Part shown: piece by piece, positions 22,187 through 30,743 of the stretch
How the letters are laid out: each line of letters starts with the position of its first letter
Position numbering within the stretch: the stretch's first letter is position 1
Source of the DNA: SIG440 sp045647905
Lineage (GTDB): Bacteria; Bacillota; Clostridia; Monoglobales; Monoglobaceae
Direction: 5' to 3'
DNA: 38,478 nt
Assembly (NCBI GenBank): GCA_045647905.1
Contig: JAZRMZ010000147.1
Coordinates: 1 to 38,478 of the forward strand
Program-made: the position numbers and the translations under genes
The notes under the pieces: generated by a model
Told to the model about the DNA's origin: nothing
The model's input: only the letters and a program-made list of their open reading frames with translations
The model's database searches: none

Positions 22187-22447
22187 ATGGAAGAAAAGCG
22201 CAATTATCGTAAAACCAGAATCGGTGAAGTTATCAGCGACAAGATGGACAAGACAATCGTTGTTGCAATCAAAGATAGCGTTAAGCATCCGGTTTACAAA
22301 AAGGTTATGAAGAACACCTACAAGCTCAAGGCACACGATGAAAACAACGAGTGCGGCATAGGTGATAAGGTAAAAGTTATGGAAACCAGACCCCTGTCCA
22401 AGGACAAGAGATGGAGACTGGTTGAAATCGTTGAAAAGGCTAAATAA
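22187..22447 (+). CDS. rpsQ: 30S ribosomal protein S17
   Basis: An 86-residue OB-fold S17 (RKTRIGEVISDKMDKTIVVA, HPVYKKVMKNTYKLKAHDEN, ETRPLSKDKRWRLVEIVEKA). It binds 16S rRNA early in assembly. TTAGGAGGTG lies 10 bases before the ATG. A 47-bp gap precedes rplN. Confidence 0.98.
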   Translation: MEEKRNYRKTRIGEVISDKMDKTIVVAIKDSVKHPVYKKVMKNTYKLKAHDENNECGIGDKVKVMETRPLSKDKRWRLVEIVEKAK

Positions 22448-22494
22448 TTTGGCTTTTCCGCAAACTATGATTTTAGAATAGGAGGAAATCCATT

Positions 22495-22863
22495 ATGGTA
22501 CAGCAGCAGACTTTGCTGAAAGTAGCTGACAACAGCGGTGCAAAAGAACTTATGTGCATCCGTGTTCTTGGCGGCTCATATCGTCGTTACGGCAACATCG
22601 GTGACACAATCATTGCTTCTGTTAAGAAAGCAGCTCCCGGTGGCGCAGTAAAAAAAGGTGATGTTGTTAAAGCGGTTATCGTACGTAGTGTTCACGGTGT
22701 TAAGAGAGCTGACGGCTCTAAAATCAGATTTGATGAAAACGCAGCAGTTATCATCAAGGACGACAAGACTCCCAGAGGCACACGTATCTTTGGCCCAATT
22801 GCCAGAGAACTTCGTGAAAAAGAGTACATGAAAATCTTGTCACTCGCTCCTGAAGTTCTGTAA
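22495..22863 (+). CDS. rplN: 50S ribosomal protein L14
   Basis: A 122-residue L14 (MVQQQTLLKVADNSGAKELM, CIRVLGGSYRRYGNIGDTII, TPRGTRIFGPIARELREKEY, ending KILSLAPEVL). L14 contacts 16S rRNA and is the docking site of the silencing factor RsfS. AGGAGG is upstream. An unusually long 116-bp gap separates it from rplX; it contains the palindrome GGTTTAAACC but no promoter I trust. Confidence 0.98.
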   Translation: MVQQQTLLKVADNSGAKELMCIRVLGGSYRRYGNIGDTIIASVKKAAPGGAVKKGDVVKAVIVRSVHGVKRADGSKIRFDENAAVIIKDDKTPRGTRIFGPIARELREKEYMKILSLAPEVL

Positions 22864-22979
22864 AAAAAGTTTTTATTCCGGAAGTCTTCGTCTTTCCTGC
22901 GGAACACCCGGAGGAGTGGAAGAATTCCGAGATGGTTTAAACCGTAAATTCCTGAGTATATGCGAAAGGAGGAAAAAAC

Positions 22980-23306
22980 ATGAGTACAAAAATGCATGTT
23001 AAGACCGGCGATAAGGTTGTTGTTCTTTCAGGTAAGGATAAGGGTAAAGAAGGTAAGGTTCTTTCAGTTAACCCCGAAAAGCGCACAGTTATCGTTGAAG
23101 GTGTTTCAGTTGCAACAAAGCATAAGAAACCCCGCCGTATGGGTGAAACAGGCGGTATCATCAGCCAGGAAACTCCCATATACGCAAGCAAGGTAATGAA
23201 CATTTGCGGCAAGTGCAAAGCAGCTACAAGAGTTGGCAGAAAGGTTCTGGAGGACGGAACACATGTTCGTTACTGCAAGAAGTGCGGAGAAACATTTGCT
23301 GATTAA
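22980..23306 (+). CDS. rplX: 50S ribosomal protein L24, zinc-ribbon form
   Basis: A 108-residue L24 with the KOW motif (MHVKTGDKVVVLSGKDKGKE) and the IVEGVSVATKHKKP segment. The C-terminus carries two CxxC pairs (NICGKCKAATRV and YCKKCGETF), making a zinc-ribbon form like that in Thermus, whereas Bacillus and E. coli L24 lack these cysteines. L24 starts 50S assembly. AAAGGAGG precedes the ATG. Confidence 0.97.
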   Translation: MSTKMHVKTGDKVVVLSGKDKGKEGKVLSVNPEKRTVIVEGVSVATKHKKPRRMGETGGIISQETPIYASKVMNICGKCKAATRVGRKVLEDGTHVRYCKKCGETFAD

Positions 23307-23338
23307 TTTAAAACCTGAAGAAAGGAGGCAAACGTATA

Positions 23339-23875
23339 ATGAGACTTGAAGAACGTTATACAAAAGAGATTAAGGACGCTCTTATGAAGAAATTCCAGTA
23401 CAAGAGCGTTATGCAGATTCCCAAGCTTGACAAAGTTGTTATCAACATCGGCGTGGGCGAAGCAAAAGAAAATTCAAAAGCTATAGATTACGCTATGAAC
23501 GATCTTGCTTTGATTACAGGTCAGAAGCCCGTTATCACAAAGGCAAGAAAGTCAGTAGCTCAGTTTAAAGTCAGAGAAGGTATGAACATCGGTTGTAAGG
23601 TTACTCTCAGAGGTTCAAAGATGTATGAATTCGTTGACAGACTGTTTAATGCAGCTCTTCCCCGTGTTCGTGACTTCAGAGGTATCAACCCCAATGCATT
23701 CGATGGCAGAGGTAACTATTCACTGGGTATTAAGGAACAGCTTATTTTCCCTGAAATAGATTACGATAAAATTGATAAACTTCGCGGTATGGATATTATT
23801 TTTGTTACAACAGCACAGACCGATGAAGAAGCTCGTGAGCTTCTGACACTCATGGGTGCTCCTTACACAAAGTAA
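23339..23875 (+). CDS. rplE: 50S ribosomal protein L5
   Basis: A 178-residue L5 (LEERYTKEIKDALMKKFQYK, VVINIGVGEAKENSKAIDYA, QKPVITKARKSVAQFKVREG, GRGNYSLGIKEQLIFPEIDY). It binds 5S rRNA in the central protuberance and contacts P-site tRNA. GAAAGGAGG is upstream, and rpsN follows after 43 bp. Confidence 0.98.
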   Translation: MRLEERYTKEIKDALMKKFQYKSVMQIPKLDKVVINIGVGEAKENSKAIDYAMNDLALITGQKPVITKARKSVAQFKVREGMNIGCKVTLRGSKMYEFVDRLFNAALPRVRDFRGINPNAFDGRGNYSLGIKEQLIFPEIDYDKIDKLRGMDIIFVTTAQTDEEARELLTLMGAPYTK

Positions 23876-23918
23876 TTTTATCCATTCAACAAATCAGAAA
23901 TGGAGGAGATTAAAGCTT

Positions 23919-24104
23919 ATGGCAAAGAAGGCTATGGTTTTAAAACAGCAGAAAGAACAGAAGTATTCAACACGTGAATACAACAGATGTAAAATCTGCG
24001 GCAGACCCCATGCTTACCTTCGTAAGTTCGGTATCTGCAGAATCTGCTTCCGTGAACTTGCTTACAAAGGTCAGATTCCCGGAGTGAAGAAAGCATCCTG
24101 GTAA
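23919..24104 (+). CDS. rpsN: 30S ribosomal protein S14, zinc type (type Z)
   Basis: A 61-residue zinc-binding S14 starting MAKKAMVLKQQKEQKYSTRE, with the C+ motif CKICGRPHAYLRKFGICRIC and ending GQIPGVKKASW. I chose ATG 23919 because it gives the exact family start and has GGAGGAG upstream; the longer open frame from 23856 would overlap rplE. A 118-bp gap follows before rpsH. Confidence 0.98.
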   Translation: MAKKAMVLKQQKEQKYSTREYNRCKICGRPHAYLRKFGICRICFRELAYKGQIPGVKKASW

Positions 24105-24222
24105 ACCACCGGTTTGTTCTTTTTGAAAAATTAAAATATTAAGTAGGAGAGTCAAGTGGTTAATATTATTTGATTCGGATAACCAAACTGACTCACAAAA
24201 TCCGATAAAAAGGAGGATAAAT

Positions 24223-24621
24223 ATGCACATCACAGATCCAATAGCAGATATGCTTACAAGAATCAGAAACGCAAACAATTCAAGACACGCGACAGTTGAT
24301 ATTCCTGCATCAAACATGAAAAAGGCTATTGCAAAGATTTTGCTTGATGAAGGATATGTAAAAAATGTTGAATACATTGATGACGGCACACAGGGCGTTA
24401 TTCGCGTAACTCTCAAGTATGCTGAAAACAAGCAGAAGGTTCTTACCGGTCTCAAGAGAGTTTCAAAGCCCGGTCTCAGAATTTATGCTGCAAAAGAAGA
24501 ACTGCCCCAGGTTTTGAAAGGTTTGGGTATCGCAATTATTTCTACATCTAAGGGTATTATGACAGACAAGGAAGCTCGTCGCCAGAATGTTGGCGGTGAA
24601 GTTCTCGCATTTATTTGGTAA
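24223..24621 (+). CDS. rpsH: 30S ribosomal protein S8
   Basis: A 132-residue S8 (ITDPIADMLTRIRNANNSRH, VKNVEYIDDGTQGVIRVTLK, and the C-terminal ISTSKGIMTDKEARRQNVGG, ending VLAFIW). It binds the central domain of 16S rRNA; in E. coli it represses the spc operon. AAGGAGG lies upstream and rplF follows after 18 bp. Confidence 0.98.
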   Translation: MHITDPIADMLTRIRNANNSRHATVDIPASNMKKAIAKILLDEGYVKNVEYIDDGTQGVIRVTLKYAENKQKVLTGLKRVSKPGLRIYAAKEELPQVLKGLGIAIISTSKGIMTDKEARRQNVGGEVLAFIW

Positions 24622-24639
24622 GAAAGGAGGAAGATCACT

Positions 24640-25188
24640 ATGTCACGTATAGGAAAGCAGCCTATTGCAATACCTGCCGGTGTTGATGTTACAATAGGTG
24701 CAAACAATGAAATCACAGTTAAGGGTCCCAAGGGCACTCTTGTTCAGACAATGTCAGCTGACATGATTATCAAGAAAGACGGCGCAGAAGTTGTTGTTGA
24801 ACGTCCTTCTGATATGAAAGAACACAGAGCTCTCCACGGCCTTACAAGAACTCTTATTGCCAACATGGTTACAGGTGTGAGCGAAGGCTTCACAAAGACA
24901 CTTGAAATCAACGGTGTTGGTTACAGAGCTGCAAAGCAGGGCAACAAGCTTGTTATGAACCTTGGTTATTCACACCAGGTTGAAATGGAAGAACCTGAAG
25001 GCATTAAAATTGATGTTCCTCAGCCCAACCAGATCATTATCACAGGTTATGACAAACAGAAAGTTGGTCAGCTTGCCGCACAGGTAAGAGAAAAGAGACC
25101 GCCTGAACCTTATAAGGGCAAGGGTATCAAGTATGTTGAAGAAGTTATCAGAAGAAAAGAAGGTAAAACAGGTGCTAAGAAGAAATAA
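24640..25188 (+). CDS. rplF: 50S ribosomal protein L6
   Basis: A 182-residue L6 of two repeated domains (SRIGKQPIAIPAGVDVTIGA, HGLTRTLIANMVTGVSEGFT, and the signature RPPEPYKGKGIKYVEEVIRR). It lies near the sarcin-ricin loop and the elongation-factor site. GAAAGGAGG precedes the ATG. rplR follows after 86 bp. Confidence 0.98.
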   Translation: MSRIGKQPIAIPAGVDVTIGANNEITVKGPKGTLVQTMSADMIIKKDGAEVVVERPSDMKEHRALHGLTRTLIANMVTGVSEGFTKTLEINGVGYRAAKQGNKLVMNLGYSHQVEMEEPEGIKIDVPQPNQIIITGYDKQKVGQLAAQVREKRPPEPYKGKGIKYVEEVIRRKEGKTGAKKK

Positions 25189-25274
25189 TAAGTTTCTTCA
25201 TATGCATATGTTTGCCGCCTGAGATAACTTATCAAGGCAAATTCATACTAAACCGCAAGGAGGTGCAAGTTAGA

Positions 25275-25637
25275 ATGATTAAAAGAAAGAACAAGGAAGA
25301 GGCTAGACAGGCAAGACACGCAAGAGTTCGTAAAAAGATTTCAGGTACTCCTGAAACTCCCAGACTCTGTGTTTTCAGAAGTCTCAAGAATATATATGCA
25401 CAGATTATTGACGATACAACCGGCAAGACTCTGGTTTCTGCTTCAACTCTTGACGCAGATCTCAAGGCTAACTACGGCGGCAACAAGGAAGCTGCCAAGG
25501 CGGTTGGAATGTCTATTGCAAAGAAAGCGCTTGACGCCAACATCAAAGAAGTTGTTTTTGACAGAGGCGGTTACGTTTTCCACGGCAGAGTTGCAGAAGT
25601 TGCTGCAGGTGCCCGTGAAGGCGGTTTGGACTTCTAA
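25275..25637 (+). CDS. rplR: 50S ribosomal protein L18
   Basis: A 120-residue L18 starting MIKRKNKEEARQARHARVRK, with PRLCVFRSLKNIYAQIIDD and FDRGGYVFHGRVAEVAAGAR. It binds 5S rRNA together with L5. ATG 25275 is chosen because CAAGGAGGTG lies about 10 bases upstream and the length matches the family; an in-frame ATG-like opening at 25212 would add unrelated residues. Confidence 0.98.
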   Translation: MIKRKNKEEARQARHARVRKKISGTPETPRLCVFRSLKNIYAQIIDDTTGKTLVSASTLDADLKANYGGNKEAAKAVGMSIAKKALDANIKEVVFDRGGYVFHGRVAEVAAGAREGGLDF

Positions 25638-25706
25638 GATTACAAAAAGCGAAATTATTTTGCAATGATTTTTAGTCAATAAATTTGAAAGAGGTGAAAT
25701 GTAACA

Positions 25707-26231
25707 ATGGCAGAAAGAGTAGAGATAACCAAAAAGCAGGAGCGTATTGACGCTAATACGCTTGATATAAAGGAAAAAGTAGTTGCTCTTAATCGTGTAT
25801 CAAAAACTGTAAAGGGTGGTAGAACAAGCAGATTCAGTGCCCTCGTTGTTGTTGGTGACGAAAATGGTCATGTTGGATACGGTATGGGTAAGGCAGCGGA
25901 AGTTCCGGATGCTATCCGTAAGGGTATCGACGCAGCTAAGAAGAACATGATCACTGTTCCTCTGGTAAAGACTACAATTCCTCACGAAATTATCGGTGAA
26001 TTCGGTGCAGGCAGAGTTCTTCTCAAGCCCGCTGCAGAAGGTACCGGTGTTATCGCAGGTGGCCCCGCTCGTGCGGTTCTTGAACTTGCAGGTATCAGAG
26101 ACATCAGAACAAAGTGCCTCAGAAGCAACAATCCCAAGAACGTTGTTTCAGCAACTGTTCAGGCACTTGCTGCTCTCAAGAGCGTTGAAGAAGTTGCAAA
26201 GCTCAGAGGCAAAAAGCCCGAAGAAATCTAA
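25707..26231 (+). CDS. rpsE: 30S ribosomal protein S5
   Basis: A 174-residue S5 with the dsRBD-like N domain (KVVALNRVSKTVKGGRTSRF, SALVVVGDENGHVGYGMGKA) and the C domain (GAGRVLLKPAAEGTGVIAGG, LRSNNPKNVVSATVQAL). It takes part in decoding fidelity and mRNA unwinding. AAAGAGGTG lies upstream. rpmD follows after 48 bp. Confidence 0.98.
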   Translation: MAERVEITKKQERIDANTLDIKEKVVALNRVSKTVKGGRTSRFSALVVVGDENGHVGYGMGKAAEVPDAIRKGIDAAKKNMITVPLVKTTIPHEIIGEFGAGRVLLKPAAEGTGVIAGGPARAVLELAGIRDIRTKCLRSNNPKNVVSATVQALAALKSVEEVAKLRGKKPEEI

Positions 26232-26279
26232 TCAGGGCTAAAAGTAGTTTACGACCAAGAGAGATAGGAGGTTTTTTCC

Positions 26280-26462
26280 TTGGCTAACAAATTGAAAGTA
26301 ACACTTGTAAAAAGTACAATTGGTTGCAAAAAGGATCAGATTGCTACAGTTGAAGCTCTGGGTCTCAGAAAGCTTCATATGTGCGTTGAGAAACCCGATA
26401 ATCCTCAGGTTAGAGGTATGATATTCAAAGTTTCTCATCTGGTTAAGGTTGAAGAGGCGTAA
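26280..26462 (+). CDS. rpmD: 50S ribosomal protein L30
   Basis: A 60-residue L30 (ANKLKVTLVKSTIGCKKDQI, ATVEALGLRKLHMCVEKPDN, MIFKVSHLVKVEEA). The start is TTG at 26280, with TAGGAGG about 8 bases upstream; no ATG is available in frame near the family start, so a rare start codon is used for this gene inside a highly expressed operon. Confidence 0.96.
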   Translation: MANKLKVTLVKSTIGCKKDQIATVEALGLRKLHMCVEKPDNPQVRGMIFKVSHLVKVEEA

Positions 26463-26508
26463 GTTTCGTCTCACATTATGATAAAAATATAAAGAGGAGG
26501 TGTACTCA

Positions 26509-26946
26509 ATGAAACTTCATGAATTATCTCCGAGCGAAGGCTCAAAGAAGAAAAATTTCAGAGTAGGTAGAGGTCACGGAAGCGGTAACGGCAAAACAGC
26601 AGGTAAGGGCCATAAAGGTCAGAATGCCCGCAGCGGCGGTGGTGTTCGCCCCGGTTTTGAAGGTGGTCAGATGCCTATTTACAGAAGACTTCCGAAACGT
26701 GGCTTTACAAACATCTTTGCAAAGGAATATGTTTCTGTTAACGTTGAAGTTCTTAACAAGCTGGACTGCAGTGAAGTTACAGCTGAAGTTTTGAAGGAAA
26801 ACGGCATTATTTCAAAGATTTGTGACGGCGTTGTTTTCCTTGGCCGCGGTGAAGTTGGCAAAGCTTTCACTGTTAAGGCAAAAAGATTCAGCAAAACTGC
26901 TGAAGAAAAGATTATTGCTGCCGGCGGAAAGGTTGAGGTGGTATAA
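26509..26946 (+). CDS. rplO: 50S ribosomal protein L15
   Basis: A 145-residue L15 (MKLHELSPSEGSKKKNFRVG, RGHGSGNGKTAGKGHKGQNA, GFEGGQMPIYRRLPKRGFTN). It is a large-subunit assembly protein. ATG 26509 lies 6 bases after GAGGAGGTG. The upstream GTG 26500 overlaps that site. The stop codon abuts the secY ATG with no gap. Confidence 0.98.
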   Translation: MKLHELSPSEGSKKKNFRVGRGHGSGNGKTAGKGHKGQNARSGGGVRPGFEGGQMPIYRRLPKRGFTNIFAKEYVSVNVEVLNKLDCSEVTAEVLKENGIISKICDGVVFLGRGEVGKAFTVKAKRFSKTAEEKIIAAGGKVEVV

Positions 26947-28230
26947 ATGCTCGAAACAATCAGAAATGCATGGAAGGTTGCTGAGCTCAGAAAGAAATTG
27001 ATTTATACCATCGGTATGATTATTATTTTCCGTCTTGGTTCAGTTATTCCTGTTCCCCTGCTTGACCCCACACAGCTTCAGGCTATGTTTACGGGTGACA
27101 ACTCATTGTTGGGCTTTATCAACATTGTGTCAGGTGGTGCATTTGAAAACACAACAATTTTTGCAATGAGTATTACGCCTTATATTAACTCTTCCATTAT
27201 TATGCAGCTTCTTTGTGTGGCTATTCCCGCACTTGAAAGATTGCAGAAGGAAGGCGAAGAAGGCAGAAAGAAAATTGCACAGATTCAGAGATGGGCTACA
27301 ATCGTTCTGGCTCTCATTCAGGCAATTGGTCTTTACTTCTTGCTTGACAGCTATAACGCAGTTGTTAACCCCGGTTTCTGGACAGCAGTTGTTGTTGTAA
27401 CAACTTTCTCAGCAGGTACTGCATTCCTTATGTGGCTTGGTGAGAAGATTACTGAAAAAGGTATTGGCAACGGTATTTCATTGATTATCTTTGCCGGTAT
27501 CGTTGCAGGTGGCCCTGCAATGGTTACATCACTTTATCAGTACATTGTGGCTGGCGGAACAGGCGCTTTGGTTGGCGTTTTGGCTCTTCTTATTGTTGCA
27601 GTTGTTGTGGTGGCATTCATTGTTGCTATGCATGATGCTGAAAGAAGAATTCCCGTTCAGTACGCAAAGCGTGTTGTTGGAAGAAAGATGTACGGTGGTC
27701 AGAGTACTCATATTCCGATCAAGGTTGCATCAGCAGGCGTAATGCCCATTATCTTTGCAATGTCCATTATGTCCTTCCCCGGAACAATCGCACAGTTCTG
27801 CGGTGTTCAGGCGGGTCAGCCCGGATTTTGGGGCAGCTTCCTTAGTGTGCTGTCACCAACTCACTGGGTTTATGCTGTGGTTTATTTCTTCCTTATTATC
27901 TTCTTCACATATTTCTATACAGCTATTCAGTTCAATCCCATTGAAATGGCTAACAATATGAAGAAGAACGGCGGATTTATTCCGGGTATTCGTCCCGGAC
28001 GTCCCACATCAGATTTCATAAACAGAGTTCTTTCAAAGATTACTCTTGCAGGTGCAATTTTCCTTGCAATCATTGCTGTTATCCCCATCTTCATGAATAT
28101 GGGTCTTAACATTGGTAATTTTGCAATCGGTGGTACTTCACTTATCATCGTTGTTGGTGTTGCTCTTGAAACTGTTAATCAGCTTGAATCACAGATGCTT
28201 ATGAGACACTACAAGGGATTCTTGGAATAA
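26947..28230 (+). CDS. secY: Preprotein translocase subunit SecY
   Basis: A 427-residue SecY with ten predicted membrane segments. It forms the protein-conducting channel in the cytoplasmic membrane. Recognisable regions are IIFRLGSVIPVPLLDPTQLQ, MSITPYINSSIIMQLLCVAI, GIGNGISLIIFAGIVAGGPA, the cytoplasmic loop RRIPVQYAKRVVGRKMYGGQ, and NPIEMANNMKKNGGFIPGIR. The start ATG directly follows the rplO stop. A strong hairpin lies downstream before adk. Confidence 0.98.
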   Translation: MLETIRNAWKVAELRKKLIYTIGMIIIFRLGSVIPVPLLDPTQLQAMFTGDNSLLGFINIVSGGAFENTTIFAMSITPYINSSIIMQLLCVAIPALERLQKEGEEGRKKIAQIQRWATIVLALIQAIGLYFLLDSYNAVVNPGFWTAVVVVTTFSAGTAFLMWLGEKITEKGIGNGISLIIFAGIVAGGPAMVTSLYQYIVAGGTGALVGVLALLIVAVVVVAFIVAMHDAERRIPVQYAKRVVGRKMYGGQSTHIPIKVASAGVMPIIFAMSIMSFPGTIAQFCGVQAGQPGFWGSFLSVLSPTHWVYAVVYFFLIIFFTYFYTAIQFNPIEMANNMKKNGGFIPGIRPGRPTSDFINRVLSKITLAGAIFLAIIAVIPIFMNMGLNIGNFAIGGTSLIIVVGVALETVNQLESQMLMRHYKGFLE

Positions 28231-28238
28231 GATTTTTT

Positions 28239-28299
28239 GGGCATTCCGGTGCCCGTGGCTTGGCAGGGGATGCTCTGAATGTAAATTCAGGGCAGCCCC
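28239..28299 (+). terminator. Hairpin pair between secY and adk
   Basis: A small stem GGGCA/TGCCC (28239-28254) is followed by a 15-bp stem GGGGATGCTCTGAAT / ATTCAGGGCAGCCCC (28266-28280 and 28285-28299, with wobble pairs). A T-run begins only about 9 bases later (GTTTTT), so it could be a partial terminator or an mRNA-processing/stability structure. Confidence 0.5.
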
Positions 28300-28385
28300 T
28301 TGCGGAGTTTTTGCACTTTTGTAAAAAAATATAAATTATTTATAATTTTGTCTATTGCGTTTTTGACAGAAAGGTGTGACGGTTA

Positions 28386-29018
28386 ATGAAACTTATTATC
28401 CTTGCTGCTCCCGGTGCAGGTAAAGGCACACAGGCAGAAGAATTAAGTAAGCACTATGATATTCCCACAATTTCTACCGGAGCAATTCTCAGAAAGAATA
28501 TTGCAGATGGAACAGCTTTGGGTGAAATTGCGGCAAAGTACATTAATGACGGAAAATTTATTCCCGATGATGTTATGATTGATGTTGTGAAAAATCGTCT
28601 TGGGGAGGATGATTGCAAAAATGGCTTTATCCTTGACGGTTTTCCCAGAACAATTGCTCAGGCAGAGGCTTTGGAATCATCGGCTGTTGAGCTTGATGCT
28701 GTGCTTAATATTGAAGTTGACGATTCAACCATAATCGAAAGACTTTCAGGCAGACTTGAATGTAAAGCCTGCGGAAGTTCATACCATAAACAGCACAAAA
28801 AACCTGCGGTTGAAGGCGTTTGTGATAATTGCGGCGGCCCCCTCACCACAAGAGCGGACGACAAGCCCGAAATTATCAAGAGCCGTCTTGAAACCTATTA
28901 TGCCCAGACAGAACCGCTCATTGATTTTTATAAACAGCGCGGTTTGCTGAAAAAGGCTGTGGGTCAGGAAAATATTGCTGATACCACAAAGGTTGTGCTT
29001 GAAGCACTTGAAGACTAA
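28386..29018 (+). CDS. adk: Adenylate kinase, zinc LID type
   Basis: A 210-residue long-form adenylate kinase (ATP + AMP to 2 ADP). The P-loop reads AAPGAGKGTQAEE and DGFPRT is present. The LID carries a four-cysteine zinc site (CKACGSSYHKQHK, then CDNCGG). Two deviations from the textbook sequence are visible: Ala in place of the first P-loop Gly, and STGAILR where many enzymes have STGDMLR. Both are conservative enough to leave function likely. Start ATG has GAAAGGTGTG upstream. map follows after 18 bp. Confidence 0.96.
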   Translation: MKLIILAAPGAGKGTQAEELSKHYDIPTISTGAILRKNIADGTALGEIAAKYINDGKFIPDDVMIDVVKNRLGEDDCKNGFILDGFPRTIAQAEALESSAVELDAVLNIEVDDSTIIERLSGRLECKACGSSYHKQHKKPAVEGVCDNCGGPLTTRADDKPEIIKSRLETYYAQTEPLIDFYKQRGLLKKAVGQENIADTTKVVLEALED

Positions 29019-29036
29019 TGTGGTCGGAGATTGAAA

Positions 29037-29789
29037 ATGATTACCATAAAATCAAAATATGAAATTGAAAACATGAAGGCGGCAGGAAAGGTCAATTATG
29101 AAACTTTGAAGCTTCTTGAGGAAATGACAAAGCCCGGAGTTTCAACAATTGAGCTTGACCGTGCTGCCGAGAAATATATAAGAAGTCAGGGCTGTGTTCC
29201 TTCTTTCAAAGGCTATGGCGGCTTTCCGGGAAGCGTTTGCATCAGCATAAACGATGAGATTATTCACGGCATTCCGGGAAAGCGTATTCTAAAGGAAGGG
29301 GATATTGTGAGCTATGATGTGGGGGCTTGTTATAAGGGCTACCACAGTGATGCGGCACGCACCTTCGGTGTGGGCAAAATATCAGCCGAAGCACAAAAGC
29401 TCATTGATGTGACACGTGAATGTTTCTTTGAGGGAATCAAGTTTGCCAAGGACGGATTTCGCATTTCGGATATTTCGGCGGCAATTCAGAAACACGCCGA
29501 GGATAACGGTTACAGCGTCCTCAGAGAATACTGCGGTCACGGTTTGGGAAAGGAACTTCACGAAGAACCCGAAATCCCCAATTATGCCGCACCCGGCAGA
29601 AGGGGTGTCAGAATCAGACCCGGTATGACATTTGCCATTGAACCCATGGTCAATGAAGGCACAAGGGATATTTATGTGGCAGATGACGACTGGACGGTTC
29701 TGACGGCGGACGGCAAGCTGGCGGCACATTACGAAAACACGGTTTTTGTTACCAACGGCGAGCCAGTTTTACTCACGTTGTGGGATTAA
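29037..29789 (+). CDS. map: Methionine aminopeptidase, type I
   Basis: A 250-residue type I enzyme that removes the N-terminal Met of nascent proteins. Metal ligands are visible in YDVGACYKGYHSDAARTFGV (two Asp), EYCGHGLGKELHEEPEIPNY (His), FAIEPMVNEG (Glu) and the C-terminal HYENTVFVTNGEP (Glu). ATG 29037 is taken over TTG 29031 because CGGAG lies 8 bases before the ATG. The tail ends ...EPVLLTLWD. It keeps the usual place after adk. Confidence 0.97.
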   Translation: MITIKSKYEIENMKAAGKVNYETLKLLEEMTKPGVSTIELDRAAEKYIRSQGCVPSFKGYGGFPGSVCISINDEIIHGIPGKRILKEGDIVSYDVGACYKGYHSDAARTFGVGKISAEAQKLIDVTRECFFEGIKFAKDGFRISDISAAIQKHAEDNGYSVLREYCGHGLGKELHEEPEIPNYAAPGRRGVRIRPGMTFAIEPMVNEGTRDIYVADDDWTVLTADGKLAAHYENTVFVTNGEPVLLTLWD

Positions 29790-29819
29790 TTATTTTAAAT
29801 TCAAAGACGGAGATTTATT

Positions 29820-30101
29820 ATGGAAGATAAATTTAAAGTTGGAGATATAGTTTTGTCAATTGCGGGACGTGACAGCGGAAAGCATTATGTTGTTGTTGAT
29901 ACAGCCGAAAATTTTGTTTTCATCTGTGACGGCGATTTGCATAAAACAGATAAGCCTAAAAAGAAAAAGGTTAAACACGTCAAGGAAACCCAATGCACAA
30001 GCGAATATATCGCATCAAAGCTTGCGGAAGGTGCAAAGGTTACAAATACCGAGCTGAGACGTGCCGTTCAGGAATTTGAGGAACTGAACGGACAGATTTA
30101 A
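29820..30101 (+). CDS. KOW-domain RNA-binding protein (L14e-like)
   Basis: A 93-residue protein with an N-terminal KOW-type beta barrel (FKVGDIVLSIAGRDSGKHYV, VVDTAENFVFICDGDLHKTD) followed by a lysine-rich stretch (KPKKKKVKHVK) and a helical C-terminus. A gene of this kind occupies the slot between map and infA in many Clostridia and Bacilli and resembles eukaryotic/archaeal L14e. A ribosomal or translation-linked role is inferred from context only. Confidence 0.8.
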   Translation: MEDKFKVGDIVLSIAGRDSGKHYVVVDTAENFVFICDGDLHKTDKPKKKKVKHVKETQCTSEYIASKLAEGAKVTNTELRRAVQEFEELNGQI

Positions 30102-30165
30102 ATGGAAGACCCGGATGATGAATTTGTCATTCGTTATTCAATAATTTTTATGAGGAGGTGAAGTA

Positions 30166-30384
30166 ATGGCAAAGGAAGATGTTTTGGAGGTTGAAGGTAC
30201 AGTGCTAGAGGCTCTGCCCAATGCAATGTTCCAGGTTGAGCTTGAAAACGGTCACAAAATTCTTGCGCATATTTCAGGTAAGCTGAGAATGCACTATATC
30301 AGAATTTTGCCCGGCGACAAGGTTACAGTTGAAATTTCGCCTTATGATTTGACAAAAGGCAGAATTACTTGGAGAGCAAAATAA
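30166..30384 (+). CDS. infA: Translation initiation factor IF-1
   Basis: A 72-residue IF-1 with the S1-like OB fold (MAKEDVLEVEGTVLEALPNA, MFQVELENGHKILAHISGKL, RMHYIRILPGDKVTVEISPY, ending GRITWRAK). It blocks the A site during initiation. GAGGAGGTG lies about 7 bases before the ATG. A 245-bp gap with a new promoter follows. Confidence 0.98.
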   Translation: MAKEDVLEVEGTVLEALPNAMFQVELENGHKILAHISGKLRMHYIRILPGDKVTVEISPYDLTKGRITWRAK

Positions 30385-30538
30385 AGATATTTTGTTGAAA
30401 TTTGGAATTGCTATGCCGTCACAGTCGGTTTGCAGCCCGCATCGGTGTGTTTTTTGGAACAAATTCATAATTGATTTATTGTTTAAAACAGAAAAATTAT
30501 GGAAATACTTCAAAATATATGCTGAATTTAATTGGGGC

Positions 30539-30567
30539 TTGACATAATCAGACTTTGATGATATAAT
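30539..30567 (+). promoter_or_regulatory. Promoter of the rpmJ-rplQ (alpha) segment
   Basis: TTGACA (30539-30544) and TATAAT (30562-30567), 17-bp spacer, both perfect, in the 245-bp gap after infA. It separates the alpha-operon genes from the S10-spc transcript. Confidence 0.87.
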
Positions 30568-30629
30568 AATTCGGTTAGCGATGTGCGCAAGCACAGGCTA
30601 TCGTAACTTTTTTAGGAGGTGAAGGAACA

Positions 30630-30743
30630 ATGAAAGTACAACCTTCAGTTAAACCTATTTGTGAAAAGTGCAAAGTAATCAAGAGAAAAGGCAAGGTTAT
30701 GGTTATTTGCGAAAACCCCCGTCACAAACAGAAACAGGGCTAA
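30630..30743 (+). CDS. rpmJ: 50S ribosomal protein L36, zinc form
   Basis: A 37-residue L36: MKVQPSVKPICEKCKVIKRK then GKVMVICENPRHKQKQG. The zinc ligands Cys11, Cys14, Cys27 and His32 are all present, so this is the C+ form. TTAGGAGGTG lies upstream of the ATG. It is the first gene after the perfect promoter at 30539-30567, and rpsM follows after 156 bp. Confidence 0.97.
   Translation: MKVQPSVKPICEKCKVIKRKGKVMVICENPRHKQKQG

Noticed and set aside
28362..28367. TTGACA before adk as a promoter
   Set aside because: No -10 box at 16-18 bp; the coding start comes too soon after it.
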